Assembly: GCF_000203915.1 (NCBI RefSeq)
Contig: NC_008392.1
Location: 434,001 to 498,000, forward strand
Length of the DNA stretch: 64,000 nucleotides
Direction of reading: 5' to 3'
DNA from: Burkholderia ambifaria AMMD
GTDB taxonomy: Bacteria > Pseudomonadota > Gammaproteobacteria > Burkholderiales > Burkholderiaceae
Shown: positions 55,446 to 64,000 of the stretch, piece after piece
How positions within the stretch are numbered: the stretch's first letter is position 1
How the letters are laid out: every line of letters begins with the position of its first letter
The notes under the pieces: model-generated
The model's database searches: none
Seen by the model: only the letters and a program-made list of their open reading frames with translations
Told to the model about the DNA's origin: nothing
Program-made: the position numbers and the translations under genes

Positions 55446-57494
55446 TCAGGGCGTGCCTGCCTGGTAACACGATTGCGAGCCACTCGTCTGATAGATGAGC
55501 CGGTAGCCGCTCGTTGCCGTTGCGTTCGCGTTCTTCGAGGCCAACGTGAGCAAGCCTTTGTGGGCCGGCGACAGCGGCCGGATCACATAATCGGCGAGAT
55601 TCGGATCGGTCAGTACCGCATCCGCGCCGATGATGCGCCGCACATGCGACAGGTGCTCGGCATACCAGCCGAGGAACGGCCGATAAGCGGGACCGGCATA
55701 GTGGCTGTCAATGATCATCCACGGATCGTGACCCGGCTGGCCGAGATTGGCCGCGCTGTCGCCCGGGCCGAGCAGCGCGAGAAAGTCGCCGCCGAGGCGC
55801 GAGTCCGGCCGGCCGATGCGGCTCAGGTCGTACTTCGCGCGATCCGGCCCCGCCTGAAGGTCGCTGAAACGCTTGCCGGTCCAAGTGATCACATGCGCGA
55901 GCTTGAAGTCCGCAGCGAAAGCGCCCGTGCCTACGATCTTTTTCTGCGTGATGTACAGCAGGTCGCCCGGCAACAGGTATTGCTCCGTCGACGAAAGATT
56001 GCCGCGATTGATGTCGAGCAGGACGCCGGTCAGCAGATCCGTGCCCGAGGACGTCGTGCTGCACGCCTGCACGCCGATGGCGCCCGACAGCTGATTGGTC
56101 GCGAGCCCCGCAAAGTTGTAGACCCAGGACGTGAAATTCGAGCAGTCCGCGCCGTTCCACATCAGCGCCGAGGTAATGACGGGCGGTGTTTGCTTCGAAT
56201 CCGTCTGCACGCTTTGCGAGCCGTCGGCGCCGCGCTGCGCGGTGCAGGTCAGTTTCGGGGCGTTCGGATCGACTGGGCCGCCGTCCGTCGGGGCGGGCGG
56301 CGATTCGCGGTAGTTGGTTTTCCCGGTGTTCTCCGGCGGCGTCCAACCGGGAATGTGATGGTGGCAGTAGTTCAGGTTCTGATCGACCCAGTAGTTCTCG
56401 ATTGCCATCACCAGTTCGCGCCGGAACGTGTCTTGATCGTGGCACGTCGATGGCGCGGAGATCGTGCCATAGATCGCCGCGTGCGGTCCCCACGTGCTGG
56501 TGGTCGGATATGTCGACCAGTTGGCGGCCGTCATGCCCGGTAAGAGCGACGCTTGCACACTGTTCTTGCGTCCCTCGAAAAGCGACCGGTTCTGCTCGAG
56601 CAGCGCAACGCGGTCTCCACATGCATTGGCCTCCGCGCTGGCCGTCTGGTGACCGGCCGCCTGTGTCGTGCCGAGCATAGCGAGCGCGGTGACGCCCGAG
56701 CGGTTCAGCGGATTCGTCGAGAAGCCGAGCGCGCCGGCGCTAACATCGCACGTGTCGTCGGCGGGCGCCGAGACCGTGCCGTCGGCTGTCACGTCGCCAG
56801 CGCCCGAGTGACACGCGGCTAGCGTATCGCCTTTCGCCGATTGCGCGACGATGTTCTGCACGCTCGTTGCCACGCTCGCGCCGATGTCGGTGCGGCTCTG
56901 CGATTCGGCACCCAGCGCGAACGCCATGCGGTTGCCGTCAGCAATGGTATTCAGGGTCGCGCCGACGGCGACGAAGGCGGGCACCGTCTGCTGAGGATCG
57001 ACTCCGCCAAGGAACGCCGATACGCGCGTAGACGCGGCCGCGACGTTCGACGCGGTCAGGGCGCCCGCCGCCAGCGCGTCGGCGACGATTGCGCTCGAGT
57101 AGGGCGAAAGGACCATCGTCGACGGTGCGCTGAGATACACCGCCGACAGCGAGGTTTCGCCGGGCGCGCTAGTGGCGCCGGTGGCTTCCTCTGTGTAGCT
57201 GCCGCCGGTCGATTTTACGAGCAGCGGCCAACGCAGCGTGCCCGGCAGCACGAAGTGGCCGTCGGCATCGGTGACCGTAGTGGCGAGCGGCGTGGCCGCG
57301 ATGTGTCCATCGGCGTCCACGGCATACGCCGCGACTTGCGCGCCGGAGACGGCGCCGAGATACACGTTGCCGTTGATCGGAGGTTGCTGATCGACCGCGC
57401 CGCCGCACCCGGCAACCGCGACACACAGCGCGGCGAGGACGGCGGAGTTCGCGATGCTCGTAGTCAATGCGTGTGGAACGCGCGGAAAGTGCAT
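55446..57494 (-). CDS. Large lipoprotein with NlpC/P60-like domain
   Basis: 682 aa. A signal peptide ends in the lipobox VAGC (Cys near 29), and a carboxypeptidase-regulatory-like beta domain follows (NGNVYLGAVSGAQVAAYAVD...GHFVLPG, about 38-110). After a long Ala/Ser-rich region comes a C-terminal NlpC/P60-type core: DCSNFTSWVY (Cys nucleophile), LLPGDLLYIT, HVITWTGK (His), and IIDSHY as a possible third residue. Such enzymes cut peptidoglycan peptides; here it would act from the outer or inner membrane. ATG 57494 follows GGAG. IS3-type remnants lie on both sides, which suggests acquisition or rearrangement. The NlpC/P60 call rests on motif order only. Confidence 0.75.
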   Translation of the reverse strand: MHFPRVPHALTTSIANSAVLAALCVAVAGCGGAVDQQPPINGNVYLGAVSGAQVAAYAVDADGHIAATPLATTVTDADGHFVLPGTLRWPLLVKSTGGSYTEEATGATSAPGETSLSAVYLSAPSTMVLSPYSSAIVADALAAGALTASNVAAASTRVSAFLGGVDPQQTVPAFVAVGATLNTIADGNRMAFALGAESQSRTDIGASVATSVQNIVAQSAKGDTLAACHSGAGDVTADGTVSAPADDTCDVSAGALGFSTNPLNRSGVTALAMLGTTQAAGHQTASAEANACGDRVALLEQNRSLFEGRKNSVQASLLPGMTAANWSTYPTTSTWGPHAAIYGTISAPSTCHDQDTFRRELVMAIENYWVDQNLNYCHHHIPGWTPPENTGKTNYRESPPAPTDGGPVDPNAPKLTCTAQRGADGSQSVQTDSKQTPPVITSALMWNGADCSNFTSWVYNFAGLATNQLSGAIGVQACSTTSSGTDLLTGVLLDINRGNLSSTEQYLLPGDLLYITQKKIVGTGAFAADFKLAHVITWTGKRFSDLQAGPDRAKYDLSRIGRPDSRLGGDFLALLGPGDSAANLGQPGHDPWMIIDSHYAGPAYRPFLGWYAEHLSHVRRIIGADAVLTDPNLADYVIRPLSPAHKGLLTLASKNANATATSGYRLIYQTSGSQSCYQAGTP

Positions 57495-57746
57495 GACTGT
57501 CTCCGGGTTGGATGAATCTTTTAGGAATGTTAACGGCACATTACGAGACGGCTTGAGCCAATCGAGGAATCGAGACTCCCCCGATATCCCGCACTAACAA
57601 TCGGCTAGATGAACCCCGGCATGTATCCAGGCTGGTTGCCCGCGCGCAGTCAGCCGTCCGTCCAGCTCACATGCAGCCGGCTCGGAAATCCGCCAAGCCA
57701 TTCGACTGAACGCATGAAATTTGACGCCAGCAGCCACGAGTAATCC

Positions 57747-57862
57747 CTACTGTAGTGGGCAATTAATCTCGGACACTGCGTTAAGTTTTTCTTCCGCAAC
57801 GGCCGGCACCAGTCCGTTATTGAACTGATGTGGCTGTATCCAGTGGTACCGGTGCATCAGGT
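57747..57862 (-). mobile_element. IS3-family remnant (orfB 3' end)
   Basis: Minus-strand frame ending at TAG 57747 reads WIQPHQFNNGLVP and AEEKLNAVSEI, the conserved C-terminus of an IS3-family integrase-type transposase. Only the last 38 or so codons remain. The TCGGACACTG element seen in the remnant at 55091 also occurs here. Confidence 0.7.
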
Positions 57863-58554
57863 AGTGGCTAATATCCCAGTGTGCTTCGCGAGCCAGCGCA
57901 AGTACAACTCCATCTGACTCTTGTACTCGGCCTTGCAGGAACCGAGCTTCAGTTCGATCGCGACAAGGCGTTTGAGCTTGCGGTTGTAGAACAGCAGATC
58001 AAGATAGAAGTCGTCGTCGTCGATCGGCAGCCGCTTCTGGCGCGCGACGAATGTAAAGCCGGCGCCGAGCTCCAAGAGAAACTGTTCCATCTCGCGCAGA
58101 ATTGCTCTTTCAGCACGAGATCGGGTGTCATCTGCTGCGCGTCACACAGGTGCGCCATTTCGCGCCGGATCACTTCGTCGGGTTGGCGCGAGAGAGCGCT
58201 ACGCTCGAACAACATCGACTGCATTCGCTCCTGCAACTGCCGCGACGACCAGCGCTCCAGGCGACAGAGTTCAATGTAGAAGTCGCGCTTGAGCGGGTCT
58301 TCTACGTACATCAACATCTTCAGATGGGTCCAGCTCAATTCTCTCCGCAGTGCGGAGAGAATCGACTCGTCCGAAAACACCTCGGCCGCGCGGAGGCAGT
58401 GGCGCAATTGCTGCTCGCTCCAACCCCGGCCGTATTCGACTCTCAGTTGCCGGGCGAGCGCGGGGAGGATCTGTTGTCCGTAGCCCGCGCGCTCACCGCG
58501 CAGCACATCATCCCGAATGCGACAACGAACCTGCCAATAAAGTAGGGTCAGCAA
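57857..58554 (-). pseudogene. Broken DUF1016 (YhcG-type) PD-(D/E)XK nuclease gene
   Basis: The 5' part (58554 to about 58120) encodes the DUF1016 N-terminal domain (GWSEQQLRHCLRAAEVF, LSWTHLKMLM). The 3' part in another frame (58090-57857) encodes the nuclease domain (FYLDLLFYNRKLKRLVAIELKLG, then YKSQMELYLRWL). At the junction about 20 codons expected in the family are missing and the frame changes, and the C-terminus is cut by the IS remnant. The start also lacks the usual N-terminus. Not functional as one protein. Confidence 0.85.
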
Positions 58555-58866
58555 TGCGCATCAGCGCTCGGTGTGATTCGCGACCGCAGTCAAACCACGC
58601 TCATGCCCCAGTCCGATTCGGATTCGCCACGCCACTCGACGAACACTAAAAAACACTAAAAATCGCGGCGCAAACTGGCGCTCGGTACATATCGGCGGCT
58701 CGCCCGCTCGGAGGCCCCTGCCAGTCGGCGCTTCGACGGATTCCACCGCCCCCCTCGCAAAACACCCCAACCATCACAAATCCTTTAACTTTCCGTGAGG
58801 ACTTAGACACCGGCCGCTGCCTACTCTGTGCGCATGTTTTCAGGACCCTGCTTCAAGGAGCCCGTC
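58555..58866. other. Intergenic region upstream of msrB
   Basis: 312 bp with no supported gene. It should contain the msrB-dipZ-msrA promoter; AT-rich patches lie near 58650 and 58780-58800. The ribosome site AAGGAG is at its right end. Confidence 0.45.
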
Positions 58867-59382
58867 ATGCCAACCCGCAGACATCTGCTGTTCGCCGGCG
58901 TCACCGGCCTCGCCACGCTCGCGGCACTGTCGTCGGCTGGCCGCCGTGCGCTCGTCGGCCGCGCGTTCGCCGCGCCGCCCGCCGCCCCGTTCGAAATCAC
59001 CCGCAGCGACGCCGAATGGCGCCGCCGCCTCACGCCCGCCCAATACACGGTGCTGCGCAATGCCGGCACCGAGCCGCCGTACAGCAGCCCGCTGAACGCC
59101 GAGCACCGCCGCGGCACGTTCGCGTGCGCCGGCTGCGACCTCGCGCTGTTCTCGTCCGACACCAAATTCGACAGCCACACCGGCTGGCCGAGCTTCTGGA
59201 AGCCGCTCGACCACGCGGTCGCGACCGAGACGGATCCGTCATACGGGATGGCGCGCACCGAAGTGCACTGCCGCCGCTGCGGCGGCCACCTCGGCCACGT
59301 GTTCGACGACGGCCCGCCGCCCACCGGCCTGCGCTACTGCATGAACGGGCTCGCGCTCGCCTTCCACCCGGCCGCCGCCTGA
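58867..59382 (+). CDS. msrB: Peptide-methionine (R)-S-oxide reductase, exported
   Basis: 171 aa. The N-terminus MPTRRHLLFAGVTGLA is a twin-arginine-type signal ending near AFAAPP, so the enzyme works in the periplasm. Zinc Cys pairs are CAGC and CRRC, and the catalytic Cys is in RYCMNG. ATG 58867 follows AAGGAG. It heads a three-gene set with dipZ (35 bp) and msrA (52 bp beyond dipZ) that together repair both methionine sulfoxide isomers. Confidence 0.95.
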   Translation: MPTRRHLLFAGVTGLATLAALSSAGRRALVGRAFAAPPAAPFEITRSDAEWRRRLTPAQYTVLRNAGTEPPYSSPLNAEHRRGTFACAGCDLALFSSDTKFDSHTGWPSFWKPLDHAVATETDPSYGMARTEVHCRRCGGHLGHVFDDGPPPTGLRYCMNGLALAFHPAAA

Positions 59383-59417
59383 CAGGCCGCCGCTTCTGAA
59401 CGACCGGAGACTGCCCC

Positions 59418-61295
59418 ATGCTGCTCATCGTCCTTGCCTATCTCGGCGGCGTCCTCACGATCCTGAGCCCGTGCATCCTGCCCGTGCTGCCGTTCGTGTT
59501 CGCGCGCGCCGACCAGCCGTTCGTCCGTACCGGCCTGCCGCTGCTGATCGGCATGGCGCTCACGTTCGCCGTCGTCGCGACGCTCGCCGCCGTCGGCGGC
59601 GGCTGGGTCGCGCAGGCCAACCAGGCCGGCCGCTGGCTCGCGATCGTGCTGCTCGCGGTGTTCGGCCTGACGCTGCTGCTGCCGCGCTTCGCCGAACACC
59701 TGACGCGCCCGCTCGTCGCGGCCGGCAACCGGCTCACCGGCTTCGCGCAGCGCGACGGCCGCCCGGCGGGCCCCTTGTCGTCGCTGCTGCTCGGCGTCGC
59801 GACCGGCCTGCTGTGGGCGCCGTGCGCGGGCCCGATCCTCGGGCTCGTGCTGACCGGTGCCGCGCTGCGCGGGGCGAGCGTCGGCACGACGGCGCTGCTG
59901 GTCGCGTATGCGGCCGGCGCGGCGACGTCGCTCGGCGTCGCGCTCGTGATCGGCGGCAAGGTGTTCGCCGCGATGAAGCGCTCGCTCGGCGCCGGCGAAT
60001 GGATCCGGCGCGGGATCGGCGTGGCGCTGCTGGCTGGCGTCGGCGCGATCGCGCTGGGCCTCGATACGGGTGCGCTCGCGCAGTTGTCGACGGTCACGAC
60101 GGGCAGCCTCGAGACGAAGCTCGTCGACCGGCTCGGCGGGCGCTCGAATGGTGCGCCGGCCGCCATGTCCTCGACGAGCAACATCGGCAGCGGCGACAAC
60201 GCCGGCAGCGGCACGGCGAGCGGCGCGATGATGGCCGCGGCGACCGATGGCGCACCGGCGGCCGGCAGCGCGATGATGCGCACGGCCGGCACGACGCCCG
60301 CGATGCAAGCGGCCGCGCTGCCCGTCGAAGGCACGCTGCCGTCGCTCGACGGCGCCGTGCAGTGGCTGAATTCGCCGCCGCTGACGGCGGCCGGCCTGCG
60401 CGGCAAGGTCGTGCTCGTCGATTTCTGGACGTATTCGTGCATCAACTGCCTGCGCACGCTGCCGTACACGACCGCGTGGGCGCACAAGTACGCGCCGTAC
60501 GGGCTCGTCGTGATCGGTGTGCACGCACCGGAGTTCGCGTTCGAGCGCGACATCGGCAACGTGAAGAAGGCCGTGCATGACCTCGGCATCGACTACCCGG
60601 TCGCGATCGACAACGGCTATGCGATCTGGCGCGCGTTCGGCAACGAATACTGGCCCGCGCACTACTTCGTCGACGCGCAGGGGCGGATCCGCCATCACCA
60701 CTTCGGCGAAGGCGAATACGCGCAGTCGGAACGCGCGATCCAGTCGCTGCTCGCCGAAGCCGGCCACCCGGAAGCGCTGAACGTGCCGCTCGGTCTCACC
60801 GGCGCGCCCGCGAAAGGCGCGCTCGCGGCGGCCGACAGCGCGGACGTCCGCTCGCCCGAAACCTATGTCGGCTATGCGCGCGCGGAAGACTTCACGTCGC
60901 CGGGCGGCGTCGTGCGCGACGCGTCACACCGCTACGACGCGCCCGCTCACCCCGACCTGAACGACTGGGGCCTCGCCGGCACGTGGCAGGTCGGCGCCGA
61001 GCGCGCGACGCTCGCCGCGCCGGCCGGCCGGATCGTCTACCGCTTCCATGCGCGCGACCTGCACCTCGTGCTCGGCCCGGGTGCGAACGGCAAGCCCGTG
61101 CGCTTTCGCGTGACGCTCGACGGCGCGGCGCCCGGCGCGGCCCACGGCGCGGACGTCGACGCGCAGGGCTACGGCACCGTCACCGGCCAACGCCTGTATC
61201 AGTTGGTGCGGCAGCCGGGCACGATCGCCGACCGCACGTTCTCGATCGAGTTTCTCGATCCGGGCGTCGATGCGTATGCGTTCACGTTTGGTTGA
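59418..61295 (+). CDS. dipZ: DipZ-like CcdA-thioredoxin fusion protein
   Basis: 625 aa. The N-terminal CcdA/DsbD-type membrane domain (about six segments, 1-225) has Cys in LSPCILP and WAPCAGP for electron transfer. A low-complexity Ala/Ser/Gly linker follows (240-300), then a thioredoxin-like domain with CINC (near 343), and a C-terminal beta-rich domain (about 490-625). It carries reducing power from cytoplasmic thioredoxin to periplasmic partners, here most likely MsrB and MsrA. ATG 59418 follows GGAG. Confidence 0.93.
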   Translation: MLLIVLAYLGGVLTILSPCILPVLPFVFARADQPFVRTGLPLLIGMALTFAVVATLAAVGGGWVAQANQAGRWLAIVLLAVFGLTLLLPRFAEHLTRPLVAAGNRLTGFAQRDGRPAGPLSSLLLGVATGLLWAPCAGPILGLVLTGAALRGASVGTTALLVAYAAGAATSLGVALVIGGKVFAAMKRSLGAGEWIRRGIGVALLAGVGAIALGLDTGALAQLSTVTTGSLETKLVDRLGGRSNGAPAAMSSTSNIGSGDNAGSGTASGAMMAAATDGAPAAGSAMMRTAGTTPAMQAAALPVEGTLPSLDGAVQWLNSPPLTAAGLRGKVVLVDFWTYSCINCLRTLPYTTAWAHKYAPYGLVVIGVHAPEFAFERDIGNVKKAVHDLGIDYPVAIDNGYAIWRAFGNEYWPAHYFVDAQGRIRHHHFGEGEYAQSERAIQSLLAEAGHPEALNVPLGLTGAPAKGALAAADSADVRSPETYVGYARAEDFTSPGGVVRDASHRYDAPAHPDLNDWGLAGTWQVGAERATLAAPAGRIVYRFHARDLHLVLGPGANGKPVRFRVTLDGAAPGAAHGADVDAQGYGTVTGQRLYQLVRQPGTIADRTFSIEFLDPGVDAYAFTFG

Positions 61296-61347
61296 GTGCC
61301 GCGGCCCGGACACCTTATTTCGTCCCTCGTTTTCGAAGGAGCAATTC

Positions 61348-62088
61348 ATGATCCCGACATCCACTCGCCGTTCCGCACCGAAGCGGGCGGCCATGCTGCG
61401 CCGCATCGGCGCGATTGCCCTCGCGGCGGCCGCCGTGTTTGGCTATCAGCGTGTCGTCAGTTCCGCGGAACCGATGCGCACGGTGCCCGCGCCGACGCTC
61501 GACGAAACCCCGGGCACCTCCCACGAGGAAACCGCCGTGATCGCCGGCGGCTGCTTCTGGGGCGTGCAGGGCGTGTTCGAGCACGTGAAGGGCGTGAAGC
61601 AGGTGACGGCCGGCTATGCGGGCGGCGCATCCGAAACCGCGCACTACGCGCTGGTCGGCAGCGGGCTGACCGGGCATGCGGAATCGGTGCGCATCGTCTT
61701 CGACCCGACGCAGGTCACGTACGGTCGGCTGCTGCAGGTGTTCTTCTCGGTCGCGCACGATCCGACCGAACTGAACCGTCAGGGCCCCGACGAAGGCTCG
61801 CAATACCGGTCCGCGATCTTCCCGACCACCGCGCAGCAGCGGGCCGTCGCGACCGCGTACATCGCGCAGCTCGGCACCGCGCACACGTTCGCGTCGCCCG
61901 TCGTCACGCGCGTCGAGCCGTACAAGGGCTTCTATCCGGCCGAGGCGTATCACCAGAACTACCTCGAGCTGCATCCCGACGCGCCGTACATCGCATACAA
62001 CGACATGCCGAAGGTTGCCGGGCTGAAGCAGCGCTTCCCGGCGCTGTATCGTCCCGATGCGGTGCTGTGGCGCGACGCCCATCTGTGA
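61348..62088 (+). CDS. msrA: Peptide-methionine (S)-S-oxide reductase, exported
   Basis: 246 aa with an N-terminal signal or membrane anchor (about 16-40). The catalytic motif is GGCFWG, followed by GYAGG, GHAESVRI and YHQNYL, all standard MsrA blocks. ATG 61348 follows AAGGAG. Its partner genes are msrB and dipZ directly upstream on the same strand. Confidence 0.95.
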   Translation: MIPTSTRRSAPKRAAMLRRIGAIALAAAAVFGYQRVVSSAEPMRTVPAPTLDETPGTSHEETAVIAGGCFWGVQGVFEHVKGVKQVTAGYAGGASETAHYALVGSGLTGHAESVRIVFDPTQVTYGRLLQVFFSVAHDPTELNRQGPDEGSQYRSAIFPTTAQQRAVATAYIAQLGTAHTFASPVVTRVEPYKGFYPAEAYHQNYLELHPDAPYIAYNDMPKVAGLKQRFPALYRPDAVLWRDAHL

Positions 62089-62127
62089 CAGGCAACCGTC
62101 GGTGCGGCGGCCGGCCCGCGGCATGAC

Positions 62128-62152
62128 GCGGCCGGCCCGCGCCGCCGGCCGC
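62128..62152 (+). terminator. Terminator after msrA
   Basis: Perfect 9-bp stem GCGGCCGGC / GCCGGCCGC with a 7-nt loop, then GTTTG. It begins 40 bp after the msrA stop. Confidence 0.6.
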
Positions 62153-62306
62153 GTTTGAGCTGCATCAACGAAACGCATGCCGCGCCGACGGGGCAAACCC
62201 CGATCAGGTCAGCTGCACGGGCCAACTTCGCGTAGACTTCTCCAGATCAGTCCCCGCCGCATCACGCGGCGCCCGGAACTCACCAGATTGCCAGGAGGCG
62301 TCACGC

Positions 62307-63428
62307 ATGCGCGCAGTGCCTTTGTCTGACAGCAGTACCCTCGAACAACCGTCCACCGGCGCAGTCGTGCGCGACCTGCGCCGCGTGCCCATCCATCCCG
62401 ACCACTGGTATCCGCTCGCGTGGTCGCGCGAGCTCAAGCGCGGCAAGACGCTCGGCGTGCGCTTCGCCGGCGATCCGATCGTGCTCGTGCGCACCGAATC
62501 CGGCGCCGTGTATGCGCTCGAAGATCGTTGCGCGCACCGCCAGGTGCCGCTGCATGCGGGCGTCGTGTCCGGCGAAACGCTGCGCTGCTGCTACCACGGC
62601 TGGACCTATGCGTGCGACAGCGGCCGCTGCGTCGACGTGCCTTACCTCGGCCGCGACCGTTTGCCCAACGGCGTGCGCGCGTATCCGTGCCGCGAGGCGC
62701 ACGGGTTGATCTTCGTGTTCCCCGGCGACGCGACGCTCGCCGACGAACGCCCGTTCCCCGCGCTCGAATCGGCGGACGACCGTGCATTCAAGACGCGCCG
62801 CTTCGGCCGCGAGGTCAAGTGCCACTACTCGTTCATGCACGAGAACCTGATGGACATGAACCATCAGTTCCTGCATCGCAAGCAGATGGGACAGATGCGC
62901 GCGCGCAGCGTCGGTCGCCGGCGCGGCGACGACTGGGTCGAGGTCGACTACACGTTCGCACGGATGGAAGGCAAGCAGCCGGTCGGCGAGGCGCTCGTGT
63001 TCGGCGCCAGCAAGAAGCCGGCCGACCAGTCCGACAAGAGCGTGATGACGGTGCGCACCCTCTACCCGTACCAGACGCTGCAGATCCGCTCGAGCGAGGG
63101 CACGCTCGTGATGGACCTGTGGATCGTCTACGTGCCGCTCGACGCGGAGCAGCGCACCAACCGCACGTTCGGCGTGCTGTCGATCCACAAGCCGGGCATT
63201 CCGTTCGCGCTCGATCTCGCGTGGCCGCTGCTCGTGTGGTTCACCGAGCGGATCTTCCGCGAGGATCGCTGGATCGTCGAGCGCGAGCAGGAAGCGCACG
63301 ACCGACAGGGCGCCGACTGGAACCACGAGGTGTTCCCGGTCATCAACGAACTGCGCGACCTGCTGCGCCAGTGCGGCGCGCGCACCGTGATCCCGATCCG
63401 CGAAGCGAACGCGGGCGACGCGCGCTGA
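62307..63428 (+). CDS. Rieske non-heme iron oxygenase
   Basis: 373 aa. The Rieske cluster is CAHRQVPL...CCYHGW (about 74-98). The catalytic domain has NLMDMNHQFLH, with the bridging Asp and the two iron-binding His. It resembles ring-hydroxylating or demethylating oxygenase alpha subunits; a reductase partner is not in the window, so it must borrow one. ATG 62307 follows AGGAGG. Substrate unknown. Confidence 0.9.
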   Translation: MRAVPLSDSSTLEQPSTGAVVRDLRRVPIHPDHWYPLAWSRELKRGKTLGVRFAGDPIVLVRTESGAVYALEDRCAHRQVPLHAGVVSGETLRCCYHGWTYACDSGRCVDVPYLGRDRLPNGVRAYPCREAHGLIFVFPGDATLADERPFPALESADDRAFKTRRFGREVKCHYSFMHENLMDMNHQFLHRKQMGQMRARSVGRRRGDDWVEVDYTFARMEGKQPVGEALVFGASKKPADQSDKSVMTVRTLYPYQTLQIRSSEGTLVMDLWIVYVPLDAEQRTNRTFGVLSIHKPGIPFALDLAWPLLVWFTERIFREDRWIVEREQEAHDRQGADWNHEVFPVINELRDLLRQCGARTVIPIREANAGDAR

Positions 63429-63489
63429 CCGCCGCGGCGGGCGCGCGCGCCTTTGTCCGGTTCGCACGCTTTGCCCGCTTCGCCCTCGC

Positions 63490-64000
<511 letters not shown>

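Overview
The window is high-GC DNA from a Burkholderia, most likely the B. cepacia complex. The pointers are the codon and GC profile, a DUF4148 protein, an OmpC-type porin, the cyn locus, and the msrB-dipZ-msrA/Rieske block. The species cannot be fixed from this sequence alone.

Region 1 (1-31994) is one end of a modular polyketide cluster, read almost entirely on the minus strand. From upstream to downstream the minus-strand genes are: MATE exporter, periplasmic PQQ dehydrogenase, JmjC/cupin-8 iron oxygenase, carbamoyltransferase, then (after one plus-strand gene of unknown function) flavin-dependent halogenase, aspartyl/asparaginyl-hydroxylase-like oxygenase, type II thioesterase and three PKS proteins. 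The third PKS protein runs off the left edge. This gene set and order match, from memory, the enacyloxin cluster of B. ambifaria (chlorinated, carbamoylated polyenes finished by a quinoprotein oxidation). The first PKS starts with a methyltransferase-GNAT-ACP loading unit and has an intact malonyl-type AT. The next two modules carry decayed AT remnants and the fourth has lost its AT, so acyl groups there must come from an AT in trans that is not in this window. The JmjC enzyme has Gly where the iron-binding Asp should be, as in iron/2-oxoglutarate halogenases.

Region 2 (32-43.3 kb) holds a DUF2239 protein, a serine hydrolase, a porin plus BON-domain protein, and a minus-strand catabolic operon: acyl-CoA ligase, acyl-CoA dehydrogenase, MFS transporter, SdsA-type alkylsulfatase. 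A divergent LysR regulator sits at its head. The set suggests use of alkyl sulfates or related esters.

Region 3 (43.6-52.2 kb) has a CBS-PAS-GGDEF-EAL protein and a cyanate locus (truncated cynR, cynT, cynS). Two DUF1348 genes lie in inverted orientation and share a 401-bp identical tract. A second cynR-like gene and a TetR gene with three palindromic operators complete it.

Region 4 (52.7-58.6 kb) has an alpha/beta hydrolase and Ohr under a TetR regulator with its own operator set. A large NlpC/P60-like lipoprotein follows, bracketed by IS3-family remnants, next to a broken DUF1016 nuclease.

Region 5 (58.9-64 kb) is a periplasmic methionine-sulfoxide repair set (msrB, dipZ, msrA), a Rieske oxygenase, and the 3' part of a dihydropyrimidinase cut by the right edge. 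I found no tRNA, rRNA or CRISPR array.
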